This document shows, piece by piece, positions 6,561 to 11,932 of a stretch of DNA of 11,932 nucleotides (the first letter of the stretch is position 1; each line of letters starts with the position of its first letter). Position numbers and translations under genes: made by a program. The DNA comes from JBGOUV01 sp041477815. GTDB lineage: Bacteria; Acidobacteriota; Terriglobia; Bryobacterales; JACQDG01. The stretch lies in NCBI GenBank assembly GCA_041477815.1, contig JBGOUV010000210.1:1-11932 (forward strand), read 5' to 3'. Below the pieces are notes generated by a model. It was not told the origin of the DNA. It did no database searches and worked only from the letters and a program-made list of their open reading frames with translations.

Positions 6561-6588
6561 TATGATATGCTTGGCTTCTTTTTCGAGG
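6561..6588 (+). promoter_or_regulatory. Weak -10 element and ribosome-binding site
   Basis: TATGAT at 6561-6566 matches five of six -10 bases, but no good -35 box is found 16-18 bases upstream. GAGG at 6585-6588 lies 10 bases before the ATG at 6599. The 47-base gap may hold a weak internal promoter, or the gene may simply be read through from the glycosyltransferase. Confidence 0.25.
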
Positions 6589-6598
6589 CAGGTTTTCT

Positions 6599-8275
6599 AT
6601 GGGTAAGGCTCTCGCTGGCAGGGGCTGGCACCGGCTGGTCAGGTGGCCGCTGGTGTGCGTGGTGCTGTTGCTGGGCACCGGCGCGTCGATCCTTCTGACG
6701 CAAGGCACCGGCACCTGCACCTATTACTTCCCGGGATTCGAGGGCCAAAGCGCTGTGATCGGGGGGGAGGGAGGCGATTTCACGCTCACGGTGGCGCTGC
6801 GCGAGGCCGGGCAGTACGGGTCCGGATACCAGACCTGCCCACTGGTAGTTCGCAGCACCGTCTCCTGGATCACCATCACCAACAGCCCGACCAGTTTCAA
6901 TGTCAACGGTCAGGCCACGATCAGCTACCGGGTAGCCCCCAATACCGGGCCGGAGCGAACGGGGGACGGGGCCATTTCCGCAGGCCGTAGCGCGCCGGGG
7001 TATGGGTTTTCGGGGACCACTCTTACCATCATCCAGCGCGCCGGGGGGATCACGAGCATCACGCCGTCCTCGCTGCCGGCAGGGACGGTCAACCAGGACT
7101 ACAGTCAGACGCTGACGGCGAACGGAGGCACGGCTCCCTACACCTGGTCGCTGGCCTCGGGAACGCTGCCGGCGGGGCTCAACCTGAGTCCGCAGGGGGT
7201 GCTGAGCGGACGGCCGACGGCGGCGGGATCGTCCACGTTTAACGTGCAGGTGGTCGACAACCTGCGACAGACGCGAACCCAGGTGTACACGCTCACGATC
7301 AACCCGCTGGTGCTGGCGATCACGACGGCGACGCTACCGAATGGTTCGGTGGGGACGGCGTATCCGTCCACTACTTTCGCGGCTTCGGGAGGGACGCCGC
7401 CGTACCGGCAGTGGGCGGTGACCGCCGGAACATTGCCGCCGGGCCTCGCTCTCAACAACAGCACCGGCGTCCTCACCGGCACTCCCAGCGCGAGCGGGAA
7501 CTCCACGTTCACGGTGACGGTGGCCGACAGCGCCAATGGGGTGTCGAGCCGGCAATATACGATCCAGATTTCGGCGCCGGGTGCGAACGTGACCATCGGC
7601 GGGATCAGTGGGACGGTGGCGGCGCTGGCGCAGCCCACCGTGACGGTGAACCTGGACCAGGACTATCCCACGGACATCACCGGGACCCTGACTATGGCGT
7701 TCGCACCGAACGCGGTGGTTAATCCGACTGGAACCACCGACGCGCGGTTCTCCAATGGACAGCGCACCATTGACTTCACGGTCGCGCGAGGGAGCCGGCA
7801 AACGTCGGTAGGGGCTCAGACCGGAACGGTGGCCGGCCTGATTACGGTGTCGGTGACGCGGCTGCAGTCCGGAAGCGCCAACCTGACGCCGCCGGCCGCG
7901 GTGACGGCGACCATCGCAAGGGCGGCGCCGACGGCCACCAGTACGTGCCTGGCCCCGTCGGGGGCGGGGTTTGTGATTACGGTAAGCGGGTACTCCACGT
8001 CGCGGGAGGTGACCCGGGCGAACTTCCGGTTTACTGGCGCGGCGGGGGTAACGCTGGAGGGAGCCGCGCCGGTGGTGGCAGATGCGGAGACCACTTTTGG
8101 CAACTGGTTCCGGAGCACGCCGTCGTTCGTGCTGGGGAGCCAGTTCAAGCTGACGGTGAATTTCGCGGTGGACAATGGGAGCATCAACTCGATAGGCCAG
8201 GCGTTCGTGACGCTGGCGAACAATGCGGGCCCGGCGACCGAGCAGGCGGTGACGCGGCAGGCGAGTTGTCCGTAG
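6599..8275 (+). CDS. Exported BACON-like / He_PIG repeat protein
   Basis: The product has 558 residues. A basic N-terminus and RWPLVCVVLLLGTGASILL (15-33) make a signal peptide or signal anchor. Residues about 55-148 resemble a BACON-type all-beta domain: the SWITIT motif around W90, a YRVAPNTGPERTG strand and a closing LTIIQRAG. Two putative-Ig (He_PIG) modules follow at about 150-236 and 237-327, with GTLPAGLNLSPQGVLSGRP and GTLPPGLALNNSTGVLTGTP. Residues 329-558 form two further beta-rich segments, with a shared look (for example VITVSGYSTSREVTRANFRF) that I recall from acidobacterial exported proteins but cannot name. Cysteines at 40, 80, 456 and near the end could form disulfides. BACON and He_PIG modules commonly bind glycans or mucin-like ligands, or serve as spacers; the ligand here is unknown. 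It shares He_PIG modules with the protein at 1042-3138. The kinase gene begins 25 bases after it. Confidence 0.75.
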   Translation: MGKALAGRGWHRLVRWPLVCVVLLLGTGASILLTQGTGTCTYYFPGFEGQSAVIGGEGGDFTLTVALREAGQYGSGYQTCPLVVRSTVSWITITNSPTSFNVNGQATISYRVAPNTGPERTGDGAISAGRSAPGYGFSGTTLTIIQRAGGITSITPSSLPAGTVNQDYSQTLTANGGTAPYTWSLASGTLPAGLNLSPQGVLSGRPTAAGSSTFNVQVVDNLRQTRTQVYTLTINPLVLAITTATLPNGSVGTAYPSTTFAASGGTPPYRQWAVTAGTLPPGLALNNSTGVLTGTPSASGNSTFTVTVADSANGVSSRQYTIQISAPGANVTIGGISGTVAALAQPTVTVNLDQDYPTDITGTLTMAFAPNAVVNPTGTTDARFSNGQRTIDFTVARGSRQTSVGAQTGTVAGLITVSVTRLQSGSANLTPPAAVTATIARAAPTATSTCLAPSGAGFVITVSGYSTSREVTRANFRFTGAAGVTLEGAAPVVADAETTFGNWFRSTPSFVLGSQFKLTVNFAVDNGSINSIGQAFVTLANNAGPATEQAVTRQASCP

Positions 8276-8300
8276 CGCTGGGGAGGCGGGAGAGGAGTCC

Positions 8301-10139
8301 ATGCAGCAGATAGGCCGATACGAGATCCTGGGGGAGCTCGGACGGGGCGGCATGGGCGTGGTGTACCTGGGCCGCGATCCGGCGATCGGGCGGCAGGTGG
8401 CCATTAAGACCATCCGGCTCCAGGACCTCGGCGACGCCGAGGAGAAACGGTGGCTGGAGCAACGGTTGCTGCGCGAGGCGCGGTCCGCGGGTATTCTGTC
8501 GCATCCGTACATTGTTACGGTGCACGATGTGGCGCAGGAGGGCGACTTGGCGTACATCGTGATGGAGTACGTCAAGGGAGCGACCCTGGAGCGGACGCTG
8601 CAAGAGGGCGAACCGCCGACCCGGGAGTTCGTGTTGAACACGCTGCGCCAGACGGCCATGGCGCTCGATTACGCGCACCGCAACGGCATCGTACACCGGG
8701 ATATCAAGCCTTCTAATATTCTGATCCACCAGGACGGGCTTGCCAAGATCACGGACTTCGGGGTGGCCAAGATCATGACCACGCAGCAGATGACGCGGTC
8801 GGGGTCGATTCTGGGGACGCCGAATTACATGTCGCCGGAACAGTTGGCGGGCAAGAACGTGGACGGGCGGGCGGACCAGTTTTCGCTGGCGGGGATTGCG
8901 TACCTGATGCTGACGGGGGAGACGCCGTACACCGCGGACACGCTGCCGGCCCTGGTGTACAAGATCGTGCATGAGGATCCGGCGGCGCCGCAGACCTTGA
9001 ACCCGACGCTGGGGGCGGCAGTGGGGGCGGTATTCCGCCAGGCGCTGGCGCGGGCCCCGGAGGGACGGTACGCGGCGTGCGCCGACTTCGCCCAGGCGCT
9101 GGAGGAGGCGCTGCGATCGGCGCCGGAATGGAAACCACTGTCGCGCCGGAAGCTGGGAACGCCCCGACCGGAGGGGCGGACGCCGGTCTCCGGGGTGGAG
9201 GAGGGAGCACCGACGGATACGGCAGGGACGACGCCGGTGGTGTGCCAGGCCTGCGATGCACGGTTGCCGTTTGGGGCGCGGTTCTGCCTGGTCTGCGGGA
9301 AGCCCGTGGGGGCGGAGGCCCCGACACCGGTTCCCAAGTCAGGCGCGCCATCGCCGGTGAGGAAGAGGCTGGTGACGAGCAGGACGTGGGAGAAGGAACT
9401 GGCGTCGGAAGAGGGCGAGGAGGCGGAAGAGCCTCGGTGGAGGTGGCCGGTCTGGGCGGCGGTGGTGGTGGCGATGGGGATGGCGTTGGGGCTGGTCTAC
9501 TGGATTACGAGCAGCGGAGGGTCGCAACAAGACCGTACGGCGCAAGTAGTCGCGCCGCAGCCGGCCCCGGCTCCGCCGCCGCAGGAAGTGCGACCGGCGC
9601 CGGCTGAACCACCGGCCCCGGCGGCCGAGCAGCCGGCGGCGAAGTCAGCGGGCAAGGAAACAGCGGGGACGGCGCCCAGGCGGGAAGAGCGGGAGCCGGC
9701 GCCGCAGAAAGTGGTGAAGCCGTACATCCCGGCTACGGCGCGGGTGGAGAAGAAGGCGCTGCCGCCGCCGGCGGCGCAGGTGGCTCCCCCCGTGGAACTG
9801 CCTAGAGCGCCCCAGACGACTGCGGTACAGCAGGACACCGCGCCGCCGGCCAACCCTCCGGCGCCCGCGCCGCCGCCCTCCACACCGGTCGAGGCAGTCA
9901 AGCCTGCGGCGGGAGAGATCGTGTGGACGGGCACGCTGGAGCAGAACGACCCCCTCATCATTATCGGGCGGACGTCGTCGAGAGGGACGATGACCGGGGC
10001 GCTGCCGGAGATGCCGGTGAACGTGACCATCACACCAGCTACGGTGAGGGTGGATAAGTACCCGTATCCAGGGTCGGTGGTGCTGGTGAACAATGGCCCG
10101 CGGTTAACTACTATGCGGATACACTGGACGGCGAAGTAG
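8301..10139 (+). CDS. Transmembrane Ser/Thr protein kinase with zinc ribbon
   Basis: The product has 612 residues. Residues about 7-272 are a complete Hanks-type kinase domain of the bacterial PknB kind: glycine loop GELGRGGMGVVY (11-22), VAIK lysine K36, helix-C E59, HRDIKPSN (132-139; catalytic D134), DFG (152-154), an activation loop with several Thr/Ser, SPE (178-180), and the RADQFSLA aspartate D192. All key residues are present, so it should be active, phosphorylating Ser/Thr in itself and partners. A CxxC...CxxC zinc ribbon (C315, C318, C329, C332) lies before one membrane helix (about 381-403). A Pro/Ala-rich linker (about 415-537) then leads to a small beta-rich domain (538-612) outside the cytoplasm, the likely sensor, which I do not recognise. 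The start follows GAGGAG (8292-8297), spaced only 3 bases. The gene ends a row of exported-protein genes, so it may respond to, or control, that surface system. Confidence 0.9.
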   Translation: MQQIGRYEILGELGRGGMGVVYLGRDPAIGRQVAIKTIRLQDLGDAEEKRWLEQRLLREARSAGILSHPYIVTVHDVAQEGDLAYIVMEYVKGATLERTLQEGEPPTREFVLNTLRQTAMALDYAHRNGIVHRDIKPSNILIHQDGLAKITDFGVAKIMTTQQMTRSGSILGTPNYMSPEQLAGKNVDGRADQFSLAGIAYLMLTGETPYTADTLPALVYKIVHEDPAAPQTLNPTLGAAVGAVFRQALARAPEGRYAACADFAQALEEALRSAPEWKPLSRRKLGTPRPEGRTPVSGVEEGAPTDTAGTTPVVCQACDARLPFGARFCLVCGKPVGAEAPTPVPKSGAPSPVRKRLVTSRTWEKELASEEGEEAEEPRWRWPVWAAVVVAMGMALGLVYWITSSGGSQQDRTAQVVAPQPAPAPPPQEVRPAPAEPPAPAAEQPAAKSAGKETAGTAPRREEREPAPQKVVKPYIPATARVEKKALPPPAAQVAPPVELPRAPQTTAVQQDTAPPANPPAPAPPPSTPVEAVKPAAGEIVWTGTLEQNDPLIIIGRTSSRGTMTGALPEMPVNVTITPATVRVDKYPYPGSVVLVNNGPRLTTMRIHWTAK

Positions 10140-10150
10140 CGGGTAAAGCG

Positions 10151-10276
10151 CTGCTGGGGCCGGCGGGGATCCAGAAGAGTTTCGGAGGGGTAAGGGCTCG
10201 GTGGAGGGGAACCTTCTACATCACGCACCGCCTGGACGAGCTGCGGGCTGTGGGCGGCCGGGTCACCGTGTTGGGT
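10151..10276 (+). pseudogene. Sugar ABC-transporter ATPase remnant with internal deletion
   Basis: One open frame from 10151 reads LLGPAGIQKSFGGVRA, then RWRG, then TFYITHRLDELRAVGG and RVTVLG. The first part matches the N-terminus of RbsA/XylG-type sugar ABC-importer ATPases (typically 'GIsKSFgGVrAL'); the second matches the segment after Walker B ('yISHRLDEvfaiaDRvtVLrdG') that includes the switch histidine. In an intact protein these are separated by about 150 residues containing Walker A, the signature motif and Walker B, all missing here. The protein also stops resembling the family after VTVLG and lacks the second ATPase half. It is therefore a deletion relic, not a gene; no transport function can remain. 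It begins 11 bases after the kinase stop, so the relic may have been joined to the kinase gene by the rearrangement. Confidence 0.6.
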
Positions 10277-10739
10277 TCGTCAGACAGGCGCCCGGCGCCA
10301 CCTTCCGAAGGATCCCTCGAAAACAGAATAGGTGCGTCCGCGCCGGGCAGTTTGCCGGCGTCGCGCGCGCGTGAAGGAGGAGGATGCACCCCGGCCCGTT
10401 GAGGAGACCCGTGGCGAACAGGCCGCTGGGGATTACACGGTGAGCGCTGGACGGCAGAGTTTGGGGACCTGGGCGAAACGCCACGCCCCCAATGCGGGGA
10501 GCCCCGCCGGCAGAGTCTGTGGGACTGAGCGCGTCCCCTGAGCTTGACGGCCCTCGCTACGACGGGACCACCAGGGACCAAGAGGTTGCGAAAACTTGGC
10601 GTGGAAAGGAGCGGGGGGGCGGCGAAGTGTATGAGAAAGCCCAGGGAGCCGGGGGCGACTTCCCGGTTGCCGTAAACCGGAGGAACCTTACCCACCATCT
10701 CGGGTGTCCCGAAGGGATGCGAGTGCGAAAGAAAACTCG
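10277..10739. other. Hairpin-rich stretch without a recognised gene
   Basis: About 460 bases where short reading frames exist on both strands but none has a domain, a ribosome-binding site with a sensible start, or the strong third-position GC preference of the neighbours. Several stems are visible: CGCCGG(g)CA-GTT-TGCCGGCG (10341-10360), GCGGG-GAGC-CCCGC (10494-10507), GGGAC...GTCCC (10521-10537), CCAAG...CTTGG (10578-10599), CCGGTT-GCCGTA-AACCGG (10663-10680), TCGGG-TGT-CCCGA (10700-10712), CGAGT...ACTCG (10720-10739). CGGCAGAGT occurs twice (10452-10460, 10508-10516). It may be a non-coding RNA, a group II intron relic or a long leader. I do not recognise a known RNA family. Confidence 0.35.
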
Positions 10740-10768
10740 TTGCGACTGAGCCGGAGCGGGCGTATACT
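10740..10768 (+). promoter_or_regulatory. Sigma-70-type promoter for the receptor gene
   Basis: TTGCGA (10740-10745, four of six) and TATACT (10763-10768, five of six) are separated by 17 bases. Transcription would begin near 10775, leaving a leader of about 54 bases before the ATG at 10829. The -35 box starts immediately after the last hairpin of the upstream stretch. Confidence 0.55.
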
Positions 10769-10776
10769 GTGGCCAA

Positions 10777-10802
10777 CCGGAATGCCCCAACGGGAATTCC
10801 GG
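10777..10802 (+). promoter_or_regulatory. 5'-terminal mRNA hairpin in receptor-gene leader
   Basis: CCGGAAT (10777-10783) pairs with ATTCCGG (10796-10802); inside, after a G/A mismatch, CCC pairs with GGG around a CAAC loop. The stem-loop would begin within a few bases of the predicted transcript start and ends 18 bases before the GAGG ribosome-binding site (10820-10823). Such 5' stems often protect mRNA from decay; an operator is the alternative. Confidence 0.5.
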
Positions 10803-10828
10803 ATGCTTCAGTGTGCTGCGAGGTCAAA

Positions 10829-11932
10829 ATGGAAATTTCGGTTTGCAGGCGGCGACCTGCTGGTTTGAGGATCTTTGTATCTGTCGCGCTCTCTTTTGTC
10901 GTGGTTTTCTTGCCCGCACCGGCGTTGAAGGCCGATGTAACGGGATCGATTCTGGGCACGGTAACGGACTCGAGTTCGGCGGTGCTGCCCGGCGTTGGAG
11001 TGGTAGCCACCAACCTCGATACCAATTTCACGCAGGGGGCACGCAGCGACGCCGCGGGCCAGTACCGCATCATGGCTCTTCCGGTCGGGAAGTACAAGGT
11101 CGAGGCGACTCTTTCGGGATTTCAGAAATTTCTGGCCACCGGAATCGAGCTGAGCGTAAATGAACAGAAGCGCGTGGACGTCACTTTGCAGGTGGGCAAT
11201 GTAGAACAGCAGATCGAAGTCAGCGCCACCGCGGTGCAGGTGGAATCGACGAACAGCCAGTTGGGAGAAGTCGTTGACGAGAGAAAAGTCATCACGCTTC
11301 CCCTCAACGGCAGAAGCTATATCGACCTTCTGGGCCTGCAGCCCGGCGTGGTCCCCGGGAATTCGGGGGCCATGCGGCAAAACCGGCTGGTATCGGGCGG
11401 TCTGGCGCCCGGCAATATCTCGGTCAACGGGCAGCGCGAAACGGCCAACGCCTTTCTGGTCAACGGGGGCGACGTCAGTGAGGGCCGGAACCTGGGAGCC
11501 TCCATCATTCCAAACCTGGATTCGGTGGCCGAGTTTCGGCTGATTACCAATACCTTCGACGCCGAATACGGCCGCTTCAGCGGCGCGGTCATGAACGCCA
11601 TTACCAAGGCGGGAAGCAACGGCTTCCACGGCACGGCCTTTGAATTCCTGCGGAACGACAAGCTCGACGCCAGAAACTTTTTCGACCCCGCCAAAGGCGT
11701 GTTCAAGCGGAACCAGTTCGGCTATGCAGTGGGCGGGCCGGCCCTCAAGAACAAGGTTTTCTGGTTCACCGACTACCAGGGCACCCGCGAAGTCCGCGGC
11801 ATCTCGACCGGCCTGATACAGCTTCCCACGGTGGCGCAGCGCGAGGGAAACTTCGCCGGCCTGAACGCCTTTCGTGATGCCGCCGGCAACCCCGCCGGGG
11901 TAAAGGGACCTTATTGGGCGCAGGTGCTGTCC
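10829..11932 (+). CDS. Oar-like TonB-dependent receptor, N-terminal part
   Basis: The frame is open from the ATG at 10829 to the window edge, 368 codons, with no stop. The start has GAGG 5 bases upstream and is followed by a signal peptide: RRR, then IFVSVALSFVVVFLPAPA (15-32), cut near LKA|D. Residues about 37-120 are a carboxypeptidase-regulatory-like (CarboxypepD_reg) domain: GSILGTVTDSSSAVLPGVGV, then QYRIMALPVGKYKVEATLSG FQ. Residues about 145-265 are a TonB plug region with ITLPLNGRSYIDLLGLQPGV, VNGGDVSEGR and EYGRFSGAVMNAITKAGSNG, followed by the first barrel strands (HGTAFEFLRNDKLDARNFF, VGGPALKNKVFWFTDYQG). This arrangement is that of Oar-like receptors, abundant in acidobacteria, of usually about 1,000 residues or more, so roughly two thirds of the gene lies outside. 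They sit in the outer membrane and are thought to import or bind large organic ligands; the substrate cannot be read from sequence. Confidence 0.88.
   Translation, partial: MEISVCRRRPAGLRIFVSVALSFVVVFLPAPALKADVTGSILGTVTDSSSAVLPGVGVVATNLDTNFTQGARSDAAGQYRIMALPVGKYKVEATLSGFQKFLATGIELSVNEQKRVDVTLQVGNVEQQIEVSATAVQVESTNSQLGEVVDERKVITLPLNGRSYIDLLGLQPGVVPGNSGAMRQNRLVSGGLAPGNISVNGQRETANAFLVNGGDVSEGRNLGASIIPNLDSVAEFRLITNTFDAEYGRFSGAVMNAITKAGSNGFHGTAFEFLRNDKLDARNFFDPAKGVFKRNQFGYAVGGPALKNKVFWFTDYQGTREVRGISTGLIQLPTVAQREGNFAGLNAFRDAAGNPAGVKGPYWAQVLS

Noticed and set aside
10343..10740. An intact group II intron beginning at GTGCG (10333-10337 region)
   Set aside because: No reverse transcriptase is present, and I could not find a domain V with the usual short stem and GAAA-type loop. 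It is kept only as a possible relic.
10332..10749. Two short plus-strand frames (10332-10541 and 10492-10749) as small proteins
   Set aside because: Neither has a ribosome-binding site with sensible spacing, recognisable motifs or the third-base GC preference of the neighbours; they cover the hairpins instead.
10216..11097. A 293-codon frame on the minus strand over the ABC relic, the hairpin stretch and the receptor start
   Set aside because: It is antisense to the well-supported receptor gene and shows no domain.

Overview
The window looks like a high-GC chromosome segment from an acidobacterium of the Solibacter/Bryobacter type (order Bryobacterales). The main reasons are a C-terminal domain matching the family recorded as 'Solibacter uncharacterized C-terminal domain', exported proteins built from putative-Ig (He_PIG) modules, a Pkn-type Ser/Thr kinase with a zinc ribbon, and the start of an Oar-like TonB-dependent receptor. 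The taxon is an inference from gene content, not from a marker gene.

Left end (1-930) is a scrapyard. It holds the C-terminal part of an ISAzo13/Rhodopirellula-type transposase on the minus strand (ended abruptly by a stop at 141-143), a serine-recombinase fragment on the plus strand that lost both ends and carries a frameshift, and on the minus strand an orphan membrane-sorting tail of IPTL/PEP-CTERM type with no gene body in front of it.

The middle (931-10139) is a run of six genes, all on the plus strand: a secreted NIDO/He_PIG/Soli-C-terminal protein behind a near-consensus promoter; a membrane-anchored Ig-like protein with a possible leaderless promoter; an exported beta-propeller-like protein 11 bases downstream; a GT-C-type polytopic glycosyltransferase; an exported BACON-like/He_PIG protein; and a transmembrane Ser/Thr kinase. 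Gaps are short (11 to 80 bases), so genes two to six could be one transcription unit with internal promoters. Nearly everything encoded is exported or in the membrane, which suggests a cell-surface module with a kinase able to sense outside the cytoplasm. That joint role is an inference.

Right end (10140-11932): directly after the kinase gene is an in-frame remnant of a sugar ABC-transporter ATPase (N-terminal motif joined to the C-terminal 'HRLDE' motif, ATP-binding core deleted). Then come about 460 bases with no convincing gene but many hairpins, and finally a promoter, a 5'-terminal hairpin and the first 368 codons of an Oar-like outer-membrane receptor that runs off the window.

I did not find a CRISPR array, tRNA, rRNA, known defence system or intact mobile element. 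The most worthwhile unknowns are the hairpin-rich gap at 10340-10740, the 10-base tandem repeats next to the 967-995 promoter, the inverted repeat inside the 3135-3164 promoter, and the kinase's C-terminal domain.
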